A stretch of DNA of 64,000 nucleotides from Saprospiraceae bacterium (GTDB taxonomy: Bacteria > Bacteroidota > Bacteroidia > Chitinophagales > Saprospiraceae), in assembly GCA_016716185.1 (NCBI GenBank), contig JADJWV010000002.1, forward strand, positions 2,332,501 to 2,396,500. Direction: 5' to 3'. Below the pieces are notes generated by a model. It searched no databases. It saw nothing but the letters and a program-made list of their open reading frames with translations, and was not told where the DNA came from. Within the stretch, counting starts at the first letter, position 1. Every line of letters begins with the position of its first letter. Below are positions 16,929-26,320 of the stretch, piece by piece. The position numbers and the translations under genes were made by a program.

Positions 16929-16948
16929 TTACTTTCCGATACAAAACT
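16929..16948 (-). other. Candidate attachment site at the end of mnmE
   Basis: The last codons of mnmE (encoding FCIGK plus stop) border the element. The minus-strand sequence around the stop, GGAAAGTAATTTACTTTC (16919-16936), is close to a perfect inverted repeat and could hold the strand-exchange core. The mnmE 3' end is a known integration site: SGI1-type islands of gammaproteobacteria use the matching codons. The second att copy should lie beyond the left window edge. Confidence 0.55.
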
Positions 16949-18312
16949 TGCTAAATATATTCCCCAGGATCTCGTCCGTGTGGATCTCTCCACTGATCTC
17001 CGACAACTCATAGCTCGTGCGCCGAATGGCTTGCGCCAACAAATCTGTAGCTTCGTGAGTAGCTAACAATCGTTCGGCTTCGCGGAGGGACTGCAAAGCT
17101 TGATCAAGGGCAAGCAGGTGCCGCGCATTGATGGCAAATGGAATGGATTGTAAGTCGCGATGGCCCGTAGCCAATTCATAGAGTTGGTCTTCGAGATCTT
17201 TTTTGTTGGAACCGTTTTTTGCTGACAAACTCACGAAGCAGGTTTCTTTTGTTAATACTGCTTCGTATGCCGTTCTATCGAAATCGGGATATACATCCAT
17301 TTTATTCGCAACGATAATTTGTTTGGAACCGTAAAGTTGTAAAGCTTCCATTTCGGCCTTGAGCGAAGCTGCATCCAATTCTCCGGATCAAATACGTAAA
17401 TCAGAATATCTGCTTGTTTTATTTTTTCTTTTGCTCTCACAACCCCCAGCTGTTCGATCTTGTCTTCCGACTCTCTCAGTCCGGCTGTATCGATAAAATG
17501 AAAAACCAATCCGCGAATCGTAGCACGTTCTTCAATCGTATCGCGGGTTGTGCCGGGGATGTCAGATACCAATGCTCGTTCGTCATTCAGTAAAAGATTC
17601 AGCAAGGTAGATTTGCCTGCATTCGGTTTGCCGGCGATCACGGTCAGAATTCCACTTCGTATGGCATTGCCCAGCTGAAAACTGCCGAGTAAGTCTTGTA
17701 TGCGCAGATGGATCTGATGTAATAATTTTTTAAAGGTGCTCCGGTCTGCAAATTCCACATCTTCTTCACTAAAATCCAATTCCAGCTCGATGAGACTTTG
17801 AAACTGCACCAACTGACTTCTCAATTCTGCGATTTCATTCCGAATGCCACCTTTCAGTTGATTGATCGCCAATCTGTGCGATGCTTCCGTTTCAGATGCA
17901 ATCAAATCAGCTACGGCTTCAGCCTGCGAAAGATCCATCTTGCCGTTGAGAAAAGCTCGTTGCGTAAATTCTCCGGGCTTAGACAATTCTGCTCCCTGAC
18001 GTAAAAGAAGATGCAATAGCCGTTGAATAATAAATGCAGATCCATGGCAGCTGATCTCAACAACGTCCTCTCCGGTGTAAGAATGCGGAGCTTTAAACAG
18101 CGACACCAATACTTCATCTAATTCACTACCTGATTCATCGCGAATTTTCCCAAAAATAATTTGGGGAGTGTTATCAAATTGCAAAGCTTTGGTTGAAAAT
18201 ACTTTTTTAATATTGAAAAGGAATGATTCCCTGACATTCTTATGACCGCAATCGCACTCATTCCTGGAGCGGTGCTCAATGCGACAATCGTGTGTTGATT
18301 CCTGGTAATCAT
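16929..18312 (-). CDS. mnmE: tRNA modification GTPase MnmE, two apparent frameshifts
   Basis: MnmE with MnmG makes the 5-carboxymethylaminomethyl group on wobble U34 of tRNAs. The full protein can be read across three frames: start MITRNQHTIVALSTAPGMSA, the TrmE N-domain (SYTGEDVVEISCHGS), G1 AGKPNAGKSTLLN, G3 DTAG, G4 NKMD, and the conserved C-terminus with the catalytic Cys in FCIGK. A base seems missing in an A6 run (18203-18208, TTTTTT on the plus strand), and another is missing near 17375. Restoring one base at each gives a normal ~455-residue protein. Both breaks look like sequencing indels, since the gene is otherwise fully conserved. Its 3' end is the element insertion point. Confidence 0.85.
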
Positions 18313-18478
18313 ATTATTAAATGCTTCGCAAAGCTAAAAGGATTTCATGTATTCGCGAATTTGGGATTTTGATGACTTGGGAATAGGGGTGTATCCCGTT
18401 GCGATTGAAAATTGTTTTCAATTTGTGCTTAGATATGGTTTCCCGCACCTGCCCGACTGATCTATTGTTTTAAAATAA

Positions 18479-19740
18479 GGGGACTTCTATTTATTAAAAA
18501 AGTTCGTTTCATTTGTTCAAATGATATTCATTTAAACTTCAAAGGCTACAATGGAGCTTTTGCAAGCAAGGTTTTTCAACAATTTCGATCCGGTTTTCAA
18601 CAATTTCGTGAATTTATTTGTGATTTTTCAGTTCCGGGCACACTATGCCCATGCTACTTTTCTTTTTAGTTGGATAATCCGGAATAAATTATATGTTATG
18701 TTTGTCAGTCCAATTTGAAAAGAAGATCTTACTTTACCTATGCATCGTAATTTCATTTTTCCAAACATCGTGGTGATACAACCAAATACATGTTCAACTC
18801 GTGCACGTGTTCTTGATAAGTTCGTATTTCTGTCTTGCTCCCTGTCGTTTAATGGACGGTTTCTTCTTCCTTTCTGATTTATACAAGGTATCATCCCTTT
18901 CTTCCGGATTCGTTCTCGGAAATCCCAGCTTGCCGAATCTCCATATAAGCGTTTTCCTTTATCCCGTTTTTCTATCAATACATCCGTCATTTCACCATCA
19001 TAAACATTCGCAGGGGTTATTTCATAGTTGGTAATCAGTTTGGTGTTTTTATCGATCTTCACATGATCTTTATAGCCGTAGGCTTTGCGATTATGGTGCT
19101 TTACCCAGCGGGCATCGGAATCTTTTTGTCTTCCAATATTTGGGTTGTCCTCCCATTCTTGTGGTATTTGCCCATTCTTTATTAAGTCATTATCCTCTTT
19201 ACTATTGCGGTTAATTTCGCTTTCTACAATATGAGCATCTACAATACTACCCTTATTTATTATTACCCTATTCTGGTGTAATAGTTGATCCAGTTTTTTG
19301 AATAACCTTTTATCCGCCTTCTTTAAACTCAATTCATTCTTGAACGACCAGATTGTTCTTGCGTCAGGAATCTGATCCGTTCCTCGTATTCCTAAAAATA
19401 ATTTAAAACTTGTCCGGTCTGCTATTTGGAATTCCATTGATTCATCACTTAAATCATATATTCTTTGAACAATTAATAACTTGAACATCATCACTACATC
19501 ATAAGATGGCCTGCCGGGACCTTCTCCCGTTCTTTTAACAATTTTTTCCAGCTCCTTTCGAAAATATTCAAATCTGATGTAATCGTTAAGCTTAGCTAAT
19601 GGATCTTTATCAAAAGAACGAAGTTTTTCAACAAGCGCATCCCACTCAAATAGCTCAAGTTGTTGCTTTGGTGTAATGATTTTGGCCATATAGAATTTTT
19701 CCCAAAAGATAGGTATTTTTATGAATATTTAGAAGTCCCC
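18479..19740 (-). mobile_element. Complete IS5-family insertion sequence with 4-bp target duplication
   Basis: The 1262-bp unit is bounded by GGGGACTTCTA at 18479-18489 and its inverse TAGAAGTCCCC at 19730-19740. Both flanks carry ATAA (18475-18478 and 19741-19744), a 4-bp target site duplication as expected for IS5-group elements. A single full-length transposase lies inside. Intact ends, matching duplications and an uninterrupted gene point to a recent insertion, here into the intergenic space upstream of mnmE. Confidence 0.88.
18643..19689 (-). CDS. IS5-family DDE transposase
   Basis: 348 residues. N-terminal DUF772-type domain (GPGRPSYDVVMMFKLLIVQRIYDLSDE, FKLFLGI); DDE catalytic segments GSIVDAHIVES (first Asp), RLYGDSASWDF (second Asp) and ARVEHVFG (Glu); then a typical tail (MFGKMKLRCIG). 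It excises and inserts the surrounding IS. The reading frame is uninterrupted, so it does not need a programmed frameshift. Confidence 0.92.
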   Translation of the reverse strand: MAKIITPKQQLELFEWDALVEKLRSFDKDPLAKLNDYIRFEYFRKELEKIVKRTGEGPGRPSYDVVMMFKLLIVQRIYDLSDESMEFQIADRTSFKLFLGIRGTDQIPDARTIWSFKNELSLKKADKRLFKKLDQLLHQNRVIINKGSIVDAHIVESEINRNSKEDNDLIKNGQIPQEWEDNPNIGRQKDSDARWVKHHNRKAYGYKDHVKIDKNTKLITNYEITPANVYDGEMTDVLIEKRDKGKRLYGDSASWDFRERIRKKGMIPCINQKGRRNRPLNDREQDRNTNLSRTRARVEHVFGCITTMFGKMKLRCIGKVRSSFQIGLTNITYNLFRIIQLKRKVAWA

Positions 19741-19995
19741 ATAATAGAAAACTTATTCGGTCAGGCGGGGTTTACGCAGATTGCACAGATTTGGGTGCTC
19801 GTAATTAAAAATATCTGCGACATCTGCGAGATCTGCGGGAAATAATGCGGATTTCAATTGAACCACAATGTTTATGCCCGACCCTCCAACCAAAGCGGAA
19901 ACTTATTCATCAGGCTTTTGTTTAAATCTATGGACGTTGATCCATTTGAATTTTACCATGGGAAGATATATATTTGCCATTAAACAACCGAAAAA

Positions 19996-20487
19996 ATGAG
20001 CATTAAAGAACAGGTGGTTACAAAAGGAAAAAAATGGTGGCGCATTATCAAAATTACTTTCATGATTCTGTTGGCATTGAGTTTAGCTTTATTGCTTTAC
20101 CTTTTCTTTGCAGATTACAGTGAAGGTACCCGTACGGGATATGTCACCAAAATCAGCCACAAAGGATATATTATTAAAACATACGAAGGCGAATTGAATT
20201 TTGGCTTTTTCGGTGGCTCTGCAAATAATGGTATGCCGCCTGAAAACATCTGGCATTTTTCGGTGACCAATGGAAAAGTTGCCAAGGACGTAGAGGAAGC
20301 TTCCAAAATGGGTACTAAAGTGACTTTACATTACAAACAGAAATACATTAAAATTTCTTTGAGAGGAGATACAGAATATTTAGTTTACAGGGTAGAAGGT
20401 TTGCCACAAGCTCAATCCGCTCCTCAAATAACACCACCCGTTACGCCACAAATTTTACCAGGCGTCTCATCGGATACGAGTCGTTAA
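19996..20487 (+). CDS. Small membrane-anchored protein, conserved in Bacteroidota, unknown function
   Basis: 163 residues. One N-terminal membrane helix (IIKITFMILLALSLALLLYLFFA, ~17-39), then a compact beta-rich domain (YSEGTRTGYVTKISHKG, IIKTYEGELNFG, IWHFSV, VTLHYKQKYI) and a proline-rich tail. The 'YSEG-R-G-V-K-S-KG-I-KTYEG-L' layout recurs in Bacteroidota proteins, some misnamed 6-phosphogluconate dehydrogenase. No enzyme motif is present. Its stop overlaps the convergent feoB stop. Confidence 0.7.
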   Translation: MSIKEQVVTKGKKWWRIIKITFMILLALSLALLLYLFFADYSEGTRTGYVTKISHKGYIIKTYEGELNFGFFGGSANNGMPPENIWHFSVTNGKVAKDVEEASKMGTKVTLHYKQKYIKISLRGDTEYLVYRVEGLPQAQSAPQITPPVTPQILPGVSSDTSR

Positions 20488-22556
20488 AAAAATTGATAGA
20501 CTAACCAGGAACTGATGTAAGCCAAGGCCCCCATATATACAAATTGTATTACGGGCCATTTTCTGCTCTTTGTTTCTTTCCACATCACCGCAAATGTACT
20601 CATGCATTGCATGGCAAAAGCATAAAACAAAATCAACGATAAACTCGTCTTAGCGTCATAAAACTTACTTCCATCACTTCTCAATTCCTGTCCCATCTTT
20701 TGCCTGAGGAACACTTCGTCTTCAGAACTGCCTAGGCTATAGATGGTTGACATCGTACCCACAAATACTTCCCTGGCTGCAAACGAAGTGATCAATGAAA
20801 TAGAAATTTTCCAGTCAAATCCCAACGGCGCGAATACAGGTTCAATCAATTTGCCAATTTGACCGGCAAATGAATGCTCCAATAATTTGGCTTCAATTTC
20901 AGCTTCTAAAACATCCGGATCCAACTGCTGTGACTGCATGTCCGAACGCATCTCGCTTTCAACTCTTTGCATCTCTCCACTCCATGAAAAACTTGCTAAA
21001 AACCAAAGAACCATACTGATAATTAAAATAACCGCACCAGCCTGAACAACAAAAGATTTTACCTTTTCATAGACCACGAGCAATACATTTTTTAAACTGG
21101 GCCAACGGTAGTCGGGTAATTGCAAAACCAAATAACTCAACTCCTCCGATTTGATAAAATAACGAATGATGGCTGCTGTGATCAAAGCCATGAAAATTCC
21201 AAGACAATACAAACCCATAAATACGATACCCTGATTATTGAACACGCCAAATACCTGTTCGTAGGGGATCACAAATCCAATCAATGCGGTATATACGGGT
21301 ATTCTTGCAGAACATGGGATCAAAGGGATCACAAACATGGTCACAAGCCTGTCTCTTTTATTATTTATGTTTCGGGTTGAAAGAATTGCCGGAATCGCAC
21401 AAGCACCACCACTGATCAATCCAACTAAAGATCGTCCGTTCAATCCAAACTTTCGTAAAATATGGTCAAACATATATACTACCCTGGCCATATAGCCCAA
21501 CTCTTCCATCCAGGAAATCAGAAAAAACAACAAAGCTATTTGTGGAATAAAAACCAATACGCCACTCAACCCGGGCAACAAACCTTTGATCATTAAATCG
21601 CTCAACCAACCTTGAGGTAAAGTTTCTCCCAACAATCCCTGGAGATAAGCAAAACCAGATTCTATAAAATCCATGGGTATGGAAGCCCATGAAAAAATAG
21701 CCTGAAAAACAAAAAACATGATGCAAGTGAACAGCGCTGCCCCTAAAATCGGATGTGTGAGCCAATGGTCTATTTTAAGGCTTGTACGTTGTGATATATT
21801 TTTATTTGCTTTTTTAAAATCAGAAGTCCAATGCTCAATCAAATTGTATCTCGACATCGTTTCTTCAATTTGCAGCCGCAATGACTTCTCCTTGATGAAA
21901 TAATCCCCGATCCGTCCAGGATTTATTTTGAAACCATAATGTTTCCACAAATAAAACTGGTATGAATTTCTAAATTCCTGTTGCCGTTCGAACTCCTTCT
22001 CAATGTCGTTTGGCAAAGTAATGAATGCTTTTCGATAACGCTCTCCATTTAAGAACTCTGCAGATTTCGCAATTTGGGATTTTAAAAGATCGACATTCAA
22101 ATTTGTTTTTGTGCTCAGAGCTAAGCAGGGGCATGAAAATTTTTGCTCGATGAAATTAACATATTCCGGAATAAATTCCCGATTTACCTGGTCACAATTA
22201 CTCAGACAAACAAGAATCGGAAATTTGAGATCGGAGAGTTGAGTAAGTAAAAGCAATTGATTATCCAATAGTGTAATGTCTGCAACATAAACAATTGCAT
22301 CAGGATGATATGGGGCTTGTTCATTAAGCAGGGCTTCCGTCAGCAAGAACTCATCAGAGGTATTGGAATGAAGACTATATGATCCGGGAAAATCAAAAAT
22401 TTCTACCTTATTACCATTTACGTCTGTTACAAAACCCGAATGAATTTCGACCGTAACTCCCGGGTAATTACCTACTTTTTGTCGCATTCCAGTAAGCACA
22501 TTAAATACGCTGGACTTCCCACTGTTCGGGTTGCCGATCAATCCGATCTTAAGCAT
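20484..22556 (-). CDS. feoB: Ferrous iron transporter FeoB
   Basis: 690 residues, full length. Cytosolic G domain: G1 GNPNSGKS (8-15), G3 DFPGSYSL, G4-like SNCD. Then a helical linker and a membrane domain with two Gate repeats (GLISGGACAIPAILSTRNI, MFVIPLIPCSARIPVYTALIGF) carrying the conserved cysteines, and FAAREVFVGTM. It imports Fe2+ across the inner membrane. The start overlaps the end of feoA by 8 bp. No Fur box was recognised by eye. Confidence 0.95.
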   Translation of the reverse strand: MLKIGLIGNPNSGKSSVFNVLTGMRQKVGNYPGVTVEIHSGFVTDVNGNKVEIFDFPGSYSLHSNTSDEFLLTEALLNEQAPYHPDAIVYVADITLLDNQLLLLTQLSDLKFPILVCLSNCDQVNREFIPEYVNFIEQKFSCPCLALSTKTNLNVDLLKSQIAKSAEFLNGERYRKAFITLPNDIEKEFERQQEFRNSYQFYLWKHYGFKINPGRIGDYFIKEKSLRLQIEETMSRYNLIEHWTSDFKKANKNISQRTSLKIDHWLTHPILGAALFTCIMFFVFQAIFSWASIPMDFIESGFAYLQGLLGETLPQGWLSDLMIKGLLPGLSGVLVFIPQIALLFFLISWMEELGYMARVVYMFDHILRKFGLNGRSLVGLISGGACAIPAILSTRNINNKRDRLVTMFVIPLIPCSARIPVYTALIGFVIPYEQVFGVFNNQGIVFMGLYCLGIFMALITAAIIRYFIKSEELSYLVLQLPDYRWPSLKNVLLVVYEKVKSFVVQAGAVILIISMVLWFLASFSWSGEMQRVESEMRSDMQSQQLDPDVLEAEIEAKLLEHSFAGQIGKLIEPVFAPLGFDWKISISLITSFAAREVFVGTMSTIYSLGSSEDEVFLRQKMGQELRSDGSKFYDAKTSLSLILFYAFAMQCMSTFAVMWKETKSRKWPVIQFVYMGALAYISSWLVYQFF

Positions 22557-22770
22557 GCTGGGTTTTTATTTCGATTTCCAACAATTCTAACTGTGCGAAT
22601 TCCTCCCTTCTTAGGGCAAATTGACAATTTTCGATGGTGATGTAAAATGCTCCTCCCATAGGCGACTGACGCTGTAAAATCAAGGTTTTTCCAGGGCAAA
22701 TCCCCAAACTGATCATACGGGCTGCTAAATCCGGGTCTTTTATAGATAGAATCTTGTATTGTTGTCCCAT
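22549..22770 (-). CDS. feoA: FeoA-domain protein
   Basis: 73 residues from the ATG at 22770; an upstream in-frame GTG adds a non-conserved stretch. It has an SH3-like FeoA fold (YKILSIKDPDLAARMISLGICPGKTL, GGAFYITIENCQFALRREE). FeoA binds FeoB and is needed for iron uptake. The gene overlaps feoB, forming a minimal feoAB operon without feoC, as is usual in Bacteroidota. Confidence 0.88.
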   Translation of the reverse strand: MGQQYKILSIKDPDLAARMISLGICPGKTLILQRQSPMGGAFYITIENCQFALRREEFAQLELLEIEIKTQHA

Positions 22771-23214
22771 AAATGTTACACGACCACAAAAGTAATGGGC
22801 TTTCAATGGACTTCGTAATAAACCCACGTAAGATTCAATTGATCAACCGGAACCTGAATAATTTGAGCTTTTGAAGCCATAGTCCTTATAATTTCCCAGG
22901 TTGCCGGAGGTACAAAATCGCCATACGGGCAGCTTACAGACGATTACAAAAACCGAAACAAGGAAAATCATCGATTTATATAATTTATTCAAACGGGAAG
23001 ACCGGAATTTAAAAAATCGCAATCCAGTACCTTGAAAATTTATATTCAATGATTTATATAATTGATTTTCAATTAGTTAACTATTAATCTGTCCAGACAA
23101 ACCACGCCACGCAAATCAATTTTGAAATCCAATTAACACAATTGATCAGCCCAATTAAACTAAGGCAGCGAAACCAGCGTTTCTACCGTTATATTCTTAT
23201 AGTTGTTTAAGCTC
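22771..23214. other. Intergenic region between divergent feoA and the sigma-factor gene
   Basis: About 440 bp that must hold the promoters of feoAB (minus) and the ECF sigma gene (plus). It is AT-rich with a repeated GATTTATATAATT word (around 22971 and 23050). No clear -7/-33 pair, Fur box or small RNA was recognised. Confidence 0.5.
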
Positions 23215-23768
23215 GTGAACATCAACATTGCGATACCTCTTAATCCCTCTGAACAAGAACTGGTTCAGGCATGCTCAGAAAGGCAGGAGTGGGCTCAGCG
23301 ACGTATTTATGAGGACCATTATAAAACCATGATGGCTGTGTGTTTGCGATACTCAAACAGCAATGAAGATGCCTTCGATATCCTCCACGAAGGGTTTTTA
23401 AAAGTATTCCTTAACATCCAGTCCTATGAACCTGGTTCTCTTTTCCAGGCTTGGATCAGGCGGATTATGGTAAATACAGCTATTGATTTTTACAGGAGAG
23501 AATCCAGAAGGACGACTTATGATCTCGACGAAGCACGTTCGATGACGTATTCAAAAACGGACCTATCGAATCGATGACCGTTGAAGAGGTCATGAAAGCT
23601 GTACAACAACTGCCCCCGATTTATCGGGCGGTGTTTAATATGTTTGCGATAGAGGGGTATTCTCACAGGGAAATTGCCGAGCATCTGGGAATTACAGAAA
23701 GTACTTCCCGTTCAAATCTCGTCAAAGCACGAACCAAATTAAAAGAAATGCTCCATGGAAAAATTTGA
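23215..23768 (+). CDS. ECF-type RNA polymerase sigma factor, one apparent frameshift
   Basis: The GTG at 23215 (or TTG at 23203) starts region sigma-2: DHYKTMMAVCLRYSNSNEDAFDILHEGFLKVF and FQAWIRRIMVNTAIDFYRR. After a shift near 23540, sigma-4 continues in another frame: VMKAVQQLPPIYRAVFNMFAIEGYSHREIAEHLGITEST. Restoring one base gives an unbroken ~184-residue protein reading RSDDVFKNG across the joint. It probably drives a small regulon including the overlapping downstream gene. The break is most likely a sequencing indel. Confidence 0.82.
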
Positions 23769-25283
23769 GAACAACTTCGATAAAGATATAAAGTCATTGC
23801 TGGATGCTCACCAACCGGGATGTTACTCCTCAGTGGGAGCACATGTCAGAGCAATTGCAGTCTGCATATGAAGATGAGATCTTTGATGAAAAAATAAGAA
23901 AAGTTCTCAACAATGCTCAAGTACAACACCAACAACTGAATTGGGATGTCCTTGACCAAAAAATAAAAATGCAGGCCGGTCGTAAAAGAAAAATCATTAC
24001 TGCAAGAATTATTGAATCGACTTTGTTTTTGCTTATCTTATGGACTCTGGACAACATTGGAATCGGAAATATGATCCAGGAACATATTCAGATACAGCAT
24101 CAACCATTGGCATTTGAAGAAAAAATAAATGCCAATTCCAAATACCCGCTTGCTAATATTACGACCAATCAAACTTCATTTGGATTGATCCCCTCCGGTC
24201 AGATTGATCCCAACAGTTCGTCTTTAAAGGATGACATTTCCTCCAGCAACCCGATAAGCGCTCGCGCGGTGCCTAACAAATCATCAGGCATTTCTTCTCC
24301 TATTGATCGCAACCAGTTTACTTCGGTTTCAATATCCGGCATCAACGAACATGAATATTCCACAAAAAATATCTCATATTCAACACCAAATGGAATTTAT
24401 CATTATGATAAATTTATGAGCTTGCTCACAACTTTCCATCGCAATAATATAATCGAATTCAAAATTCCAGGAACATTAAGAACACCGGAAGAACTTGAAT
24501 TGCCAATTCATGCAGATGGTGTAAATCTTCTTGTTTCCTCAGAGCCGGATTTTCCGGAATTAATCAAACAAATCAAACCTTCACAACTGAATTACTCAAA
24601 ATCTGTTGGGCTATTTACCGGAGCCATGGTCAATGTCATTCAATCTCCTTCTTTTATTCAACCGGATGTCAATTATACTCAAGCTCAATTTGCTCATCAG
24701 TTGGGTTTAAAAGTTGACTTCCATCATGGACCATGGACGCTCAAAACGGGCATAGCTTATCAACATATAAATTATCAGCCCAATTTTTCTGAAACGCTTG
24801 GAAGTTTTGAAGGGGGCTATTTTAAAATTCATTTCAAAGAATTGGAAGCTCATCTTGTCAGTGTACCTAGTTGCCTTAAGTAAATCCATTTTATCCGGTG
24901 ATCATTGGGATCTAAGTGCCCACATGGGTCTCGCACTGACTGCTTCATTAAAAAATTACTACCACCTCGATACAGTAACAGATTTATCTGTCAACAACGT
25001 ACAGAATATCAATTTCAACCCAACGAACACCAGTGAAATTATTGCAAGAGTTCGCAATGAATCCAATAAAGGCTTGCTGGAAGGTGGAAATATAGGAACC
25101 AACTCTTATGCGAGTCTTATCGCCGGTTTGCGTTATCAGCGATCCATTAATCCTTCACTTTCTTATTTTGGAGAGCTGGAATTCAGCAAAATGCTTGGAC
25201 AAATCGGGTTTGGACCGAACAATGATAAATTTATGATCGTTGGATTCAATACCGGGGTTTCTTATCGGTTTGGGGGAAATTGA
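23755..25283 (+). CDS. Membrane/barrel partner of the sigma factor, two apparent frameshifts
   Basis: The start ATG at 23755 overlaps the sigma gene by 14 bp. The N-terminus (MEKFENNFDKDIKSLLDAHQ) continues in a second frame after one extra G at about 23817-23819 (VTPQWEHMSEQL). One membrane helix follows (ARIIESTLFLLILWTL), then a low-complexity Ser/Asn-rich linker. The C-terminal half is beta-strand rich (LKVDFHHGPWTLKTGIAYQHINY; final FNTGVSYRFGGN), like an outer-membrane barrel, and is split again near 24868. The pairing suggests an anti-sigma or cell-envelope sensor, but no standard anti-sigma motif is seen. Combined length is about 505 residues. Confidence 0.65.
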
Positions 25284-25292
25284 GGAAATGTT

Positions 25293-25532
25293 TTTCGACG
25301 TTTCGACTTTTCGACTTTTCGACGTTTCGACTTTTCGACTTTTCGACGTTTCGACTTTTCGACTTTTCGACGTTTAGACTTTTCGACGTTTCGACGTTTC
25401 GACTTTTCGACTTTTCGACGTTTCGACTTTTCGACTTTTCGACGTTTCGACTTTTCGACTTTTCGACGTTTCGACTTTTCGACGTTTCGACGTTTCGACG
25501 TTTCGACGTTTCGACGTTTCGACGTTTCGACG
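25293..25532. repeat. 8-bp tandem array, 30 units of TTTCGAC(G/T)
   Basis: 240 bp in perfect 8-bp register; the last base of each unit alternates irregularly between G and T, with one TTTAGACT variant. It begins 10 bp behind the stop of the barrel gene. Period 8 rules out a coding repeat in one frame. It may be a slipped-strand minisatellite. Confidence 0.95.
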
Positions 25533-25679
25533 TTTAGGAAAATCTTATTTAAGAACTAAAAGTTCCTTTAAATTAAAATTAAATATATTTTTTGAAATTC
25601 TCTATTCATATGTCACCCCTACGGGGCTCGATTTATGATATTTCCATTCCCTATTAATATGCCACCCCCTACGGGGCTG

Positions 25680-25856
25680 GATTTAGATTAATCTAATATG
25701 CCTAAATGCTTTATGCATTCTCTATTTATATGTCGCCCCTACGGGGCTGGAATTTGGTTAAATTAATGTTCCTCTAATCTTTATATAATCGCAATTTTCT
25801 TCCCGACATAAAGGTGATGTATTTCTATTTCAGCAATTTCATGTCGGGACCCAATC
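25680..25856. repeat. 177-bp direct repeat, copy 1
   Basis: Identical by eye to 25936-26112 (offset 256 bp). It includes one CCCCTACGGGG hairpin and an inverted pair CCCGACAT...ATGTCGGG enclosing about 30 bp. Confidence 0.9.
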
Positions 25857-25935
25857 ACTCCGCGCTTTCTGCTTATCGCTTTGCGCTTTAAGCTTCTTAT
25901 CCATTCTCTATTAATATTTCACCCCTACGGGGCTC

Positions 25936-26112
25936 GATTTAGATTAATCTAATATGCCTAAATGCTTTATGCATTCTCTATTTATATGTCGCCCCTACGG
26001 GGCTGGAATTTGGTTAAATTAATGTTCCTCTAATCTTTATATAATCGCAATTTTCTTCCCGACATAAAGGTGATGTATTTCTATTTCAGCAATTTCATGT
26101 CGGGACCCAATC
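25936..26112. repeat. 177-bp direct repeat, copy 2
   Basis: Second exact copy of 25680-25856. A third, diverged CCCGACAT...ATGTCGGG structure follows at about 26262-26309 without the rest of the unit. The identity indicates a recent duplication. Confidence 0.9.
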
Positions 26113-26320
26113 TCTATTAATATGTCGCCCCTACGGGGCTGGATTTATTATATTTCCATTCTCTCATCGCTTTCAGCTTTTCGCTTTCAGCTTCTTATCC
26201 ATTCCCTATTAATATGCCACCCCTACGGGGCTGGATTTTCCTTTGCCCTTCGCTCTAAACTCCCGACATCAAATTGTTCAAATTTATTTCAATTTCTTCA
26301 TGTCGGGATTGCTCTTTAAT

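Larger units (their letters stand above)
1..16946. mobile_element. Integrative element at the mnmE 3' end; far end outside window
   Basis: The block contains an integrase, two excisionase-like proteins, a DUF3987 replication-type protein and a long defence cargo. It reads noticeably more AT-rich than the chromosome beyond 17 kb. One boundary is the 3' end of mnmE at 16929; the other lies left of position 1. No conjugation (tra) or relaxase genes are visible, so it may be a mobilisable or integrase-only island. The extent is inferred. Confidence 0.7.
25600..26240. repeat. Cluster of seven CCCCTACGGGG hairpin repeats
   Basis: The word (A/G)CCCCTACGGGGCT(G/C)GA occurs near 25617, 25667, 25737, 25921, 25992, 26129 and 26219, each time preceded by a variant of TCYCTATTMATATGYC. 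CCCC and GGGG pair around a TAC loop, so each copy is a short REP-like hairpin. Spacing is irregular (about 50 to 185 bp) and the intervals are not unique spacers, which argues against CRISPR. Confidence 0.85.

Noticed and set aside
19760..19850. Small RNA or gene in the ATCTGCGA-rich stretch
   Set aside because: The repeated ATCTGCG words look like a common Bacteroidota intergenic repeat remnant; no gene or stable fold is supported.
25280..25537. Open frame of FSTFRLFD repeats
   Set aside because: It is the 8-bp array read in one frame; period 8 gives the same kind of peptide in any frame, and there is no start context.
25600..26240. CRISPR array made of CCCCTACGGGG repeats
   Set aside because: Intervals are irregular and partly duplicated rather than unique spacers, and no cas genes are near.
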